This document shows, one piece after another, positions 1 to 6,207 of a DNA stretch of 12,140 nucleotides (within the stretch, counting starts at the first letter, position 1; every line of letters starts with the position of its first letter). The position numbers and the translations under genes are program-made. This DNA comes from UMGS1124 sp045541255 (lineage in GTDB: Bacteria > Bacillota_I > Bacilli_A > RF39 > UBA660), in the NCBI GenBank assembly GCA_045541255.1, contig JAZQIU010000054.1:1-12140 (forward strand), given 5' to 3'. The notes under the pieces were generated by a model. That model worked only from the letters and a program-made list of their open reading frames with translations. It had not been told where the DNA came from and made no database searches.

Positions 1-1
1 A

Positions 2-1186
2 AAAGAAGAAAAAAAAGTTGTTAAAAGTATAGATGAATTAATAGATAAAAAAGAAATTAAAGATACTACAAAATATAAAGAGGAATGGGTTAAGTATGAA
101 TTACCAAATCTTAGTTTATTAACATGTGATAATTCTAAATCTTTAGTTCCATACATAGAAAAAGTAAAAAATAAAAAAGAAATTATGATTCCTTTAGGAG
201 AAAACAAAAATGAATTAATTATAGAGAGCATTAATAGTATGCCTAATTTATTAATTGGTGGTACTGTAATGTCTGGGAAAACATCATTCATTAATACTAT
301 TATAACTTCTATATTATTAACAAAAACTCCAAAAGAAGTGAAATTTATGATTTTTGATTCTAAAAGAGTTGATTATGCACAATATAATACTATTCCACAT
401 TTATTAGTGCCAATTATAAGTAATGGTAGTAAACTTGCGATATCCTTAAAGAAAATATCTTCAGAAATTGAAAGAAGAATGGAACTTTTAATTGAAACAA
501 ATAATAAAAGTGTAGATTTATATAATCAAGGAGTTGATGAGTGCAAAAGGTTACCAAATATAATTGTAATAGTTGATGATTTTACTACTTTGAATCAATT
601 TGATGGTATTAATGAATCTATTGAGTTTATAACTTCTAATGGCTGGAATGTTGGAGTGTTTGTTATTTTGGCTGCTAATCATCCTTCTGCTAAAGTAGTG
701 CCAACTGTATCAAAATCAAATTTTCCAGCAAGATTGAGTTTTAGGGTAGCAAGTTCTACTGCATCTCAAATTATTATTGATGAATCAGGTGCTGAAAAAT
801 TAACAGGGTATGATGTTTTATATAAATCGAGAATGAATGATAAAACATTAAAATTAAAGATTCCATATGTTTCTGATGAAGATATAAAGTCTGTGATAGA
901 TTTTGTAAGTAAACAAAGAAGTTCTTCTAGCAATAATGACATATTAGAAACTAATTCAAAAAAATCATCAATAGATTATGATGATCCAATGTATGATGAA
1001 GTTGTTGAATTTGCAGTTATGACCGGAAAAATAAGTGCATCACTTATACAGAGAAAATTTAGATTTGGTTATGAAAGAGCTGCTAGAATGATAGACTTGC
1101 TAGAAGAAAGAGGTATTGTTGGACCTTCAAATGGTTCACATCCAAGAGAAGTTTTAGTTAAATTAGAAAATAGGGATGGTGAATAA
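2..1186 (+). CDS. FtsK/SpoIIIE-type DNA translocase, 5'-truncated by window edge
   Basis: The reading frame is open from base 2, so the ATG at 185 is internal; about 394 codons are visible. Before that ATG the frame encodes YELPNLSLL, resembling the conserved linker entering the SpoIIIE/FtsK motor. Counting from the 185 Met, Walker A is GTVMSGKT (residues 26-33), followed by the family block IPHLLVPI (70-77). Walker B is IIVIVDD (126-132), then SNFPARLSFRV and GAEKL (203-207). A C-terminal winged-helix gamma domain (about 282-327) carries the typical GYERAARMIDLLEERGIVGP stretch. Family members are hexameric ATPases that pump double-stranded DNA; the gamma domain reads DNA orientation sequences. 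Several motor motifs are altered: Walker B ends in DD rather than DE, the usual ATQRP is AANHP, and GRGDML is GYDVLY. This suggests a mobile-element paralogue rather than the housekeeping protein. The family call is secure; the exact role is not. Confidence 0.88.
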   Translation, partial: KEEKKVVKSIDELIDKKEIKDTTKYKEEWVKYELPNLSLLTCDNSKSLVPYIEKVKNKKEIMIPLGENKNELIIESINSMPNLLIGGTVMSGKTSFINTIITSILLTKTPKEVKFMIFDSKRVDYAQYNTIPHLLVPIISNGSKLAISLKKISSEIERRMELLIETNNKSVDLYNQGVDECKRLPNIIVIVDDFTTLNQFDGINESIEFITSNGWNVGVFVILAANHPSAKVVPTVSKSNFPARLSFRVASSTASQIIIDESGAEKLTGYDVLYKSRMNDKTLKLKIPYVSDEDIKSVIDFVSKQRSSSSNNDILETNSKKSSIDYDDPMYDEVVEFAVMTGKISASLIQRKFRFGYERAARMIDLLEERGIVGPSNGSHPREVLVKLENRDGE

Positions 1187-1187
1187 T

Positions 1188-1886
1188 ATGAAGTATTGCA
1201 TTCATTGTGGTAGGGAAATAGGTTTGGAAACTACCATTTGTCCTTATTGCTCTAAGGAAACTTCAGAAAATGATAATAATAAAGTTTATAATTCAAATAT
1301 AAAATGTATAAATTGTGATTCAACTAATGTCAATTATAAGATTAAGAAATCTATAAAAAAGGATATTATTCATGAAAAGTCAATATATATTTGTGCTGAT
1401 TGTAATGAAGAATTTTCTGATGATGATAGAATAGGACCAAGTTTTAATAATAAACCTCAATTGATATTAAGTAATGGAACAAAAAAAATAATTAAATGGC
1501 TAGTAATTTTTGGTATAACAGCTTTAATTGTTTTTAATCATATGAGAAATACTAAGCTAGAAGAAGATAGTTGGCAAAAATTGGATTGTTCTGGATTACC
1601 AACAATGACATTTAAAGAAATTAAAGAGGGAGCTCCATATTCAGATGATAAATATATAGATAACTCATATATATTTACAACAACTATTCAAGAAATTAAT
1701 GGTAATGAAATTATTACACCTATTGAAGAAGGAGATTATTCAGGTTCTTATATTACCATTAATAAGGAAGAAAAGGAAAAACTTTCTAATTATAAAATAG
1801 GAGATAAAATAAAATTTTGTGGTACTGTAAAAAAAATAAGTATGTATCATAAAGTATATGTTAAAAATGCAACTATAATAGATTAG
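1188..1886 (+). CDS. Double zinc-ribbon, single-pass membrane protein with C-terminal OB-like domain
   Basis: The start at 1188 is preferred over an in-frame ATG at 1176 because the protein then begins MKYCIHCG, the usual opening of zinc-ribbon proteins, and follows the translocase stop directly. An N-terminal zinc ribbon uses C4, C7, C18 and C21. A second CxxC pair set (C40, C43, C69, C72) looks like another ribbon. A hydrophobic segment at about residues 101-117 is a probable membrane helix. The remaining roughly 110 residues (about 125-232) probably lie outside the membrane. They are beta-rich in appearance, with the pattern YIFTTTIQEIN ... IGDKIKFCGTVKKI, which recalls tRNA_anti/OB-like extracytoplasmic domains of Firmicutes lipoproteins and zinc-ribbon proteins. 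That last domain call rests on pattern resemblance only. No enzymatic function is evident. It sits between the translocase and the lipoprotein, probably in one operon. Confidence 0.75.
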   Translation: MKYCIHCGREIGLETTICPYCSKETSENDNNKVYNSNIKCINCDSTNVNYKIKKSIKKDIIHEKSIYICADCNEEFSDDDRIGPSFNNKPQLILSNGTKKIIKWLVIFGITALIVFNHMRNTKLEEDSWQKLDCSGLPTMTFKEIKEGAPYSDDKYIDNSYIFTTTIQEINGNEIITPIEEGDYSGSYITINKEEKEKLSNYKIGDKIKFCGTVKKISMYHKVYVKNATIID

Positions 1887-1912
1887 AATTATTTAGTTAG
1901 GAGTGATTAGTC

Positions 1913-2464
1913 ATGTTGAAAAAAATATTTTTAATTATGTTTTCAATTGTTTTGATTACAGGGTGTAGTTTTGATGATGAAACATTAAAGCCAGAAAACA
2001 ATCAGTCAGTTGAAGAAAAACAATTAATTGAATACTATAAAGATGATGAAATGATAAATTTATTTATTAATGTGTTTAATGAATTATACCCGGATGAAAC
2101 AATAACAAGTGATATGTTAACAGTATATCATCATCATGGGAAGGATCATAAGGATCAAGTTCAGTTATATATGCAAGATTTAGAAATCACTATAACAGGT
2201 ACTAAAGTTCTAAATAAAGTAGAAATCTTTATAGATAATATTGATGGTGAAACAAATGATATAGTCAAAGATTTAACTATGAAATTTACCAAAGTTTTTG
2301 ATACAACATTAACAGAAAAACAATTGTTAGAATATTGGAATACTCACATTTCATCTAATGCTGGGACTACTGAACATGGTGATATTGAGTATTATAGCCA
2401 AAAGAAACTTTATACAGATAAAATAAATATTATTGAAATATCTGGAAAATTATATAAAGATTAA
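1913..2464 (+). CDS. Putative lipoprotein of unknown function
   Basis: The ATG at 1913 has an AGGAG site at 1899-1903, nine bases upstream. The N-terminus is a clear lipoprotein signal: positively charged MLKK, a hydrophobic core, and the lipobox ITGC with C18 as the lipidated residue, followed by acidic SFDDE. The mature part of about 165 residues is acidic and hydrophilic, with no further membrane segment and no catalytic motif I recognise. It would be anchored on the outer face of the cytoplasmic membrane. It follows the zinc-ribbon membrane protein by 26 bases, so the two may be co-expressed and act together at the membrane. In a prophage such a lipoprotein could be a lysogenic-conversion or superinfection-exclusion protein, but nothing in the sequence shows this. 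The localisation call is good; function is unknown. Confidence 0.75.
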   Translation: MLKKIFLIMFSIVLITGCSFDDETLKPENNQSVEEKQLIEYYKDDEMINLFINVFNELYPDETITSDMLTVYHHHGKDHKDQVQLYMQDLEITITGTKVLNKVEIFIDNIDGETNDIVKDLTMKFTKVFDTTLTEKQLLEYWNTHISSNAGTTEHGDIEYYSQKKLYTDKINIIEISGKLYKD

Positions 2465-2466
2465 AG

Positions 2467-2496
2467 TTGGCAGTATATGTCAGTTAAAAGTATGAT
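2467..2496 (+). promoter_or_regulatory. Candidate sigma-A-like promoter ahead of the late operon, with 10-bp-phased CAGT repeat
   Basis: TTGGCA at 2467-2472 and TATGAT at 2491-2496 each differ by one base from the vegetative consensus hexamers and are 18 bases apart. CAGT occurs at 2471-2474 and again at 2481-2484, exactly one helical turn apart, which could mark an activator site. It lies directly after the lipoprotein stop and before the first late gene (HNH). Such matches are common by chance in AT-rich DNA, so this is a candidate only. Confidence 0.35.
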
Positions 2497-2512
2497 AATA
2501 TGATATTGTAAG

Positions 2513-2544
2513 AGATTAACTCAATGGGGAGGTAATCTTTTTTT
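2513..2544 (+). terminator. Weak Rho-independent terminator-like hairpin
   Basis: AGATTA at 2513-2518 pairs with TAATCT at 2533-2538, and the pairing can continue inward across one mismatch to a C-G pair. Seven Ts follow at 2538-2544. The stem is short and AT-rich, so termination would be inefficient at best. It falls downstream of the candidate promoter, so either it ends the lipoprotein transcript or it acts in the leader of the late transcript. The GGGGAGG in its loop (2526-2532) resembles a ribosome binding site but serves no clear gene start. Confidence 0.3.
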
Positions 2545-2563
2545 ATGCAAGGGTGTGAGTCTT

Positions 2564-2932
2564 ATGATGAAAACATGCTCGGTTTGTGGGCGGATTCATG
2601 ATATAAATATCATATGTCATAGAAAGAAACATAAAAAAAGTACAGAAGCTAATAAGTTCAGGAAAACATATAAGTGGACCGAAAAGAGTAAAAGTATAAG
2701 AGAAAGGGATAAATACTTATGCCAGGTATGTTTAACTGATAAGTATAATACCAACTATAGATATACCTATAGTGATTTAGAAGTACACCATATTGTTCCA
2801 TTAAAGGAAGACTATTCTAAAAGATTAGATAGTTCTAATTTAATAACATTATGTAGATATCATCATGAGATGGCAGAGTCAAATGAAATTAGTAGAGAAG
2901 AATTGTTAGAGATAGTGGCAGGGAAATATTAA
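2564..2932 (+). CDS. Phage HNH endonuclease
   Basis: This 122-residue protein is the packaging-associated HNH nuclease typical of HK97-like phages. The ATG at 2564 is chosen because AAGGGTG lies just upstream; an in-frame GTG at 2555 has no spaced ribosome site, and ATG 2567 is also possible. An N-terminal zinc-knuckle-like set (C5, C8, C19, H20) precedes the HNH core. The core has CQVC (C53, C56), the VHH motif (H75, H76), N92 in SNLITLC, and the RYHHE histidines (H100, H101). In related phages this nuclease works with the terminase large subunit during cos cleavage and packaging. Here it is separated from terS by the cassette at 3045-6184, which is unusual because the two are commonly adjacent. 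The family call is secure; partnership with this TerL is inferred. Confidence 0.92.
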   Translation: MMKTCSVCGRIHDINIICHRKKHKKSTEANKFRKTYKWTEKSKSIRERDKYLCQVCLTDKYNTNYRYTYSDLEVHHIVPLKEDYSKRLDSSNLITLCRYHHEMAESNEISREELLEIVAGKY

Positions 2933-2933
2933 T

Positions 2934-2988
2934 CCCCCACCATCAAATAAGCAATTCTTTTTTATTTTTTCAAGACCGACAGCCCACC
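2934..2988 (+). other. Candidate cos (packaging/cohesive-end) region
   Basis: The gap after the HNH gene contains CCCCCACC (2934-2941), a T-rich spacer (2957-2970), and GACCGACAGCCCACC (2974-2988). The hexamer CCCACC is directly repeated at 2936-2941 and 2983-2988. C-rich blocks flanking an AT-rich spacer and a GACCG element, placed just after HNH, match what I recall of cos-type HK97-like phages of Gram-positive hosts. These GC-rich blocks stand out from the surrounding AT-rich DNA. No cleavage position can be assigned from sequence alone. Confidence 0.4.
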
Positions 2989-3044
2989 TACATTTACAAA
3001 AATTATTTTTTTTCAATGATTTTTTGGAAAAGGGGAAGATAGTT

Positions 3045-3884
3045 ATGGCTAGTGAATTCAAAAGTTTTTACAAAGAAGTAGGTGGTAATGAAGGTGAAAA
3101 ATGCCGTTACAAAACAAGGTTGGATACTTACGGTTGTGGGTGCCAACATGATTGCAGTTACTGTTATGCAAAAAGTCTTTTAGATTTTAGAAATTTATGG
3201 AATAGTCAAGAACCAGCAGTTGCTGATATAAAGGAAATAGAAAAAACAATAAAAAAAATACCTAAAGGTAGCATTATAAGGTTGGGTGGTATGACAGATT
3301 GTTTCCAGCCATTAGAATTAAAACATAGAGTAACATATGAAACAATAAAACTTTTAAATAAGTATAAAATTGGGTATTTAATTGTAACTAAGTCACATTT
3401 TGTAGCAAATGAGGAATATCTTGAAATATATGATCGTAAGCTTGCACATTTTCAAATTACTGTCACAACACTTGATGATGAATTGTCTTTAACTTACGAA
3501 AAAGCTAGTGTTCCTAGTAAAAGAATAGATGCAATATTGAAACTGCAAGAATTAGATTTTGATGTAGCAATTAGGTTAAGCCCAATAATAGATGAATATA
3601 TGAATTATGAGCTTTTAAACAGCTTAGGGATAAAAAAAGCTATAGTTGAATTTTTAAGAGTAAATACTTGGATAAAAAAATGGTTCCAAATAGATTATTC
3701 AAAATATATATTAAAACAAAGTGGGTATAGATTTCTTAGATTGGATGAAAAAAAGAAAATACTGGCAAAAATAAAAATACCAGTAGTAAGTATTTGTGAA
3801 GATTATACACCACATTATAAGTATTGGCTTGTTAATACAATCCCTAATAGGGAAGATTGTTGTAATTTAAGGAGGGAAATTTAA
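3045..3884 (+). CDS. SPL-like radical SAM protein of phage modification cassette
   Basis: The ATG at 3045 has AAGGGGAAG ending about six bases upstream; the upstream TTG at 3024 lacks a site. The 279-residue protein carries the radical SAM iron-sulfur motif CxxxCxxC as C33, C37 and C40, followed by YAK, as in the spore-photoproduct-lyase-like group (COG1533/SplB). The strand-2 segment RLGGMTDCFQPLE (79-91) also matches that group, followed by TIKLLNKYKIGYLIVTKS. Extra cysteines near the end (C251, C272, C273) might bind a second cluster or act as thiyl/H-atom donors, which is speculative. Members reductively cleave S-adenosylmethionine to a 5'-deoxyadenosyl radical. The substrate cannot be read from the sequence. 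Repair of spore photoproduct is unlikely given that it is the first gene of a packed four-gene cassette, with its stop directly abutting the next ATG. Family assignment is firm; the reaction is unknown. Confidence 0.87.
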   Translation: MASEFKSFYKEVGGNEGEKCRYKTRLDTYGCGCQHDCSYCYAKSLLDFRNLWNSQEPAVADIKEIEKTIKKIPKGSIIRLGGMTDCFQPLELKHRVTYETIKLLNKYKIGYLIVTKSHFVANEEYLEIYDRKLAHFQITVTTLDDELSLTYEKASVPSKRIDAILKLQELDFDVAIRLSPIIDEYMNYELLNSLGIKKAIVEFLRVNTWIKKWFQIDYSKYILKQSGYRFLRLDEKKKILAKIKIPVVSICEDYTPHYKYWLVNTIPNREDCCNLRREI

Positions 3885-4421
3885 ATGAATGAAATGAAAA
3901 TAATATATAAAAAAATAGAAGATATAATACCATATGAAAATAACCCTAGGAATAACGAAAAGGCTGTAGATTATGTGGCTAATTCAATAAAAGAATTTGG
4001 GTTTAAAGTGCCAATAATTATTGATAAGGAAAATGTTGTAGTTACTGGGCATACAAGATTAAAAGCCTCAGAAAAATTAGGTTTAAAAGAAGTGCCAGTA
4101 ATAATGGCAGATGATTTATCTGAAGAACAAATAAAGGCATTTAGATTAGCTGATAATAAAGTTGCACAGTTTTCTACTTGGGATTTAGAAAAATTAGAAT
4201 TGGAATTAGAAGATATAAATATAGATATGGTTGATTTTGGTTTTGAAGATTTAAACCCAATTATAGAAGACGAAGAATCATTAGATGAAACTGTTGATTC
4301 TGGTTTTACATATAAAGAACAATTTGGGGTAATAGTAATGTGTAAAAACGAAGAAGAACAAGAAAAAATTTATAACAAACTTACAGAAGATGGTTATGAA
4401 TGTAAGGTGGTGGCCGTTTAA
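3885..4421 (+). CDS. ParB/sulfiredoxin-fold N-terminal domain protein
   Basis: The ATG at 3885 follows the radical SAM stop with no gap and has a strong GGAGGG site at 3871-3876. Residues about 7-110 form a ParB-N domain: IEDIIPYENNPR (11-22), IKEFGFKVPIIID (35-47), and the signature VTGHTRLKASEKLG (53-66), then VPVI and the usual AFRLADNKVA segment. A small acidic linker is followed by a C-terminal unit (about 145-178, GVIVMCKNEEEQEKIYNKL) resembling a small tail seen in similar phage proteins. The fold binds nucleotides or DNA; in phages it is often fused or adjacent to adenine or cytosine methyltransferases. No methyltransferase is present here, so it probably guides or powers a different modification, by the next two genes. 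It is not the segregation ParB: no helix-turn-helix domain follows and there is no parA nearby. Confidence 0.85.
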   Translation: MNEMKIIYKKIEDIIPYENNPRNNEKAVDYVANSIKEFGFKVPIIIDKENVVVTGHTRLKASEKLGLKEVPVIMADDLSEEQIKAFRLADNKVAQFSTWDLEKLELELEDINIDMVDFGFEDLNPIIEDEESLDETVDSGFTYKEQFGVIVMCKNEEEQEKIYNKLTEDGYECKVVAV

Positions 4422-5551
4422 TGAAAATTGAAGTACATAACAAAGTTGATGACTTTAATAGTTATAGGTCTGCCAGGGTAAAATCTTTATTTAATGCTTC
4501 AAATGGTTGTAATTTTGACTTGGAAATTGAAAATGTAGATTTAAGTGGTAACTGGAATATTGGTGTTATTGTAGGGCCAAGTGGTAGTGGTAAAACATCA
4601 ATAGGAAAAATGATATTTAAAGAAAATAAAATACATGATTATAACCAAGGTTGGGATAACAACAAGCCCATTATAGATTGTATATTGCCTGACGGTGATT
4701 TTAATGAAGTTACTGGTGCCTTAGCTAATGTAGGTTTAGGTGATGTACCGGCTTGGTTAAGGCCGTATAGGGTACTTAGCAATGGGGAACAATTTAGGGC
4801 AGGGTTGGCAAGAATTATATGTGAAAAACCAAAGGAAATAGTTATAGATGAATTTACCTCGGTAATAGATCGTCAAATTGCTAAGATTGGAAGCCAAGCA
4901 TTTCAAAAAGCTTGGAGGAGGGGAAACCCTGAAGGTAAAGTAGTTTTATTAACACCCCATTATGATATTTTAGAATGGTTACAGCCAGATTGGGTTATTG
5001 ATACTAAAACAAAAACCTTTCAAAGGGGGTTACCCTGGCAACGACCAAAAATCGACTTACAAGTTTGGAAGGTCAACTCAGATTACTGGAAATTTTATAA
5101 GCCACATTATTATTTAGATTTACCAATGCCTATAGCTGGTGAATATTTCATTGGTGTAGTTGACGGTGAGTTGGCTTGTCATTTAGCAATAAGCCCAATG
5201 TTTCAATGTGGTGGATATAGAGGGACAAGGTTGGTAACTATGCCAGAGTGGCAAGGTGCAGGTGTAGGAAGTAAATTTTTAAATTTTTTAGGGCAATATT
5301 GTGCTGATGGAAAAGCCAGATGTAATAGAAAACTTCCTATGTATTTCCATACTAGCCATCCCCAATTGTGTGGGTACTTAAGAAGAAGTGATAAATGGGT
5401 ACAATGTAGTGCCGAATTATTTGGGGTTAAAAAAAAGAATTGTGCCAAATCAATTAACAAAAAAAGGAAAAGCCCTAATGATATAAAATCTACCGGATAT
5501 GGTGGACATTTTAGAGCAGTACAAGGTTTTAAATATGTGGGAGGTAAATAA
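4421..5551 (+). CDS. ABC ATPase fused to GNAT-type acyltransferase (COG2401-like)
   Basis: The ATG at 4421 overlaps the ParB stop by one base (AAGGTGG at 4404-4410 serves as ribosome site). Residues about 1-205 are a compact ABC ATPase: Walker A GPSGSGKT (52-59), signature LSNGEQ (119-124), Walker B EIVIDEF with D143 and catalytic E144, and switch histidine H180 in LLTPHYD. Walker A to signature is about 60 residues, shorter than in transporters, and there is no membrane segment or permease gene. Residues about 215-376 form a GNAT domain with the acyl-CoA-binding motif QGAGVG (278-283) after RLVTMPEW, and a late GFKYVG strand. The GNAT half is cysteine-rich (C253, C263, C294, C301, C317, C329, C341), which might indicate a metal site. 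The architecture recalls COG2401, of unknown reaction. A nucleic-acid base is a plausible acyl acceptor, by analogy with Mu Mom; this is inference. Confidence 0.85.
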   Translation: MKIEVHNKVDDFNSYRSARVKSLFNASNGCNFDLEIENVDLSGNWNIGVIVGPSGSGKTSIGKMIFKENKIHDYNQGWDNNKPIIDCILPDGDFNEVTGALANVGLGDVPAWLRPYRVLSNGEQFRAGLARIICEKPKEIVIDEFTSVIDRQIAKIGSQAFQKAWRRGNPEGKVVLLTPHYDILEWLQPDWVIDTKTKTFQRGLPWQRPKIDLQVWKVNSDYWKFYKPHYYLDLPMPIAGEYFIGVVDGELACHLAISPMFQCGGYRGTRLVTMPEWQGAGVGSKFLNFLGQYCADGKARCNRKLPMYFHTSHPQLCGYLRRSDKWVQCSAELFGVKKKNCAKSINKKRKSPNDIKSTGYGGHFRAVQGFKYVGGK

Positions 5552-6184
5552 ATGAAATTATTTATATGTGGCCAAAAATCATTTGGCTTGGCTGTTTTAA
5601 AAGCTTTGTATAATGAAGGATACGAAATTGTAGGAATAGCACCACCACCACAAGGACAATATAAAGATAAGATGGTAGGATTTGCAATGTTAAAAAAAAT
5701 ACCCATTATAAGTGATTGTGATAGGATAACTTCTAAAGATATACCAGATGATACTGATTTGGTAATATCAGCACATAGCCATTGGATTATTAGTAAGCCA
5801 ATTATAGAAAAATGTACTTATGGTGGCATTGGTTTCCACCCATCATTATTGCCAAGGCATAGGGGGCAAGATGCAGTAAGGTGGACGGTACATATGAGGG
5901 ATGCTATTACCGGTGGGTCGATTTATAGGTTAGCTGACAAATGTGATGCAGGTAATATAATTTTACAGAAAATGATTTTTGTAGATAAAAATTGGGATTA
6001 CCATGAATTATGGAAAAATTTATTTCCTGTAGGTGTTGATTTGATATTGCAAGCTGTTAAATTAATTGAAAATGGTACTGCTGTTGAACAAGTACAAGAT
6101 GAAAGATTTGCTACATGGGAACCATCATGGGAAAGGCCAAGGTTAAAAAGAAATGAGCTTATACAACTTGGCATGTCAAAATAA
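5552..6184 (+). CDS. Formyltransferase-fold enzyme with altered catalytic asparagine
   Basis: The ATG at 5552 follows the ABC-GNAT stop directly, with GGGAGGT at 5539-5545. The 210-residue protein has the N-terminal Rossmann-like start MKLFICGQKSFG and the hallmark HPSLLPRHRG (96-105). The TGG...DKCDAG segment puts the conserved catalytic Asp at D132. Methionyl-tRNA formyltransferase, PurN and ArnA-type enzymes use Asn-x-His here; in this protein the Asn position is Gly (G94) while His96 is kept. The protein lacks the C-terminal tRNA-binding OB domain of Fmt (about 310 residues in total), so it is not a host-type Fmt. Known relatives move a formyl group from 10-formyltetrahydrofolate to an amine. 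The altered triad may change activity or substrate. Position as the last cassette gene suggests it finishes the product made by the ABC-GNAT and radical SAM proteins. Fold call is firm; reaction is inferred. Confidence 0.85.
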   Translation: MKLFICGQKSFGLAVLKALYNEGYEIVGIAPPPQGQYKDKMVGFAMLKKIPIISDCDRITSKDIPDDTDLVISAHSHWIISKPIIEKCTYGGIGFHPSLLPRHRGQDAVRWTVHMRDAITGGSIYRLADKCDAGNIILQKMIFVDKNWDYHELWKNLFPVGVDLILQAVKLIENGTAVEQVQDERFATWEPSWERPRLKRNELIQLGMSK

Positions 6185-6207
6185 TAAAACAGAAGAAGGT
6201 GATATTA

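Noticed and set aside
2545..2601. Short frame from ATG 2545, which has GGGGAGG upstream
   Set aside because: It stops after 18 codons, is out of frame with the HNH gene and its product resembles nothing; the purine run is better explained as part of the hairpin loop.
3885..4421. Reading the ParB-fold protein as a plasmid partition protein
   Set aside because: There is no helix-turn-helix domain after the N-terminal fold, no parA neighbour and no parS-like repeats. The match is to the phage methylase-associated ParB-N group.
4421..5551. Reading the ABC ATPase as a drug or nutrient transporter subunit
   Set aside because: There is no permease gene or membrane segment nearby, and the C-terminal half is a GNAT domain.
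5203..5706. 167-codon open frame on the minus strand
   Set aside because: It is antisense to the conserved GNAT and formyltransferase coding sequences, has no ribosome site, and its translation is low-complexity hydrophobic and Pro-rich.
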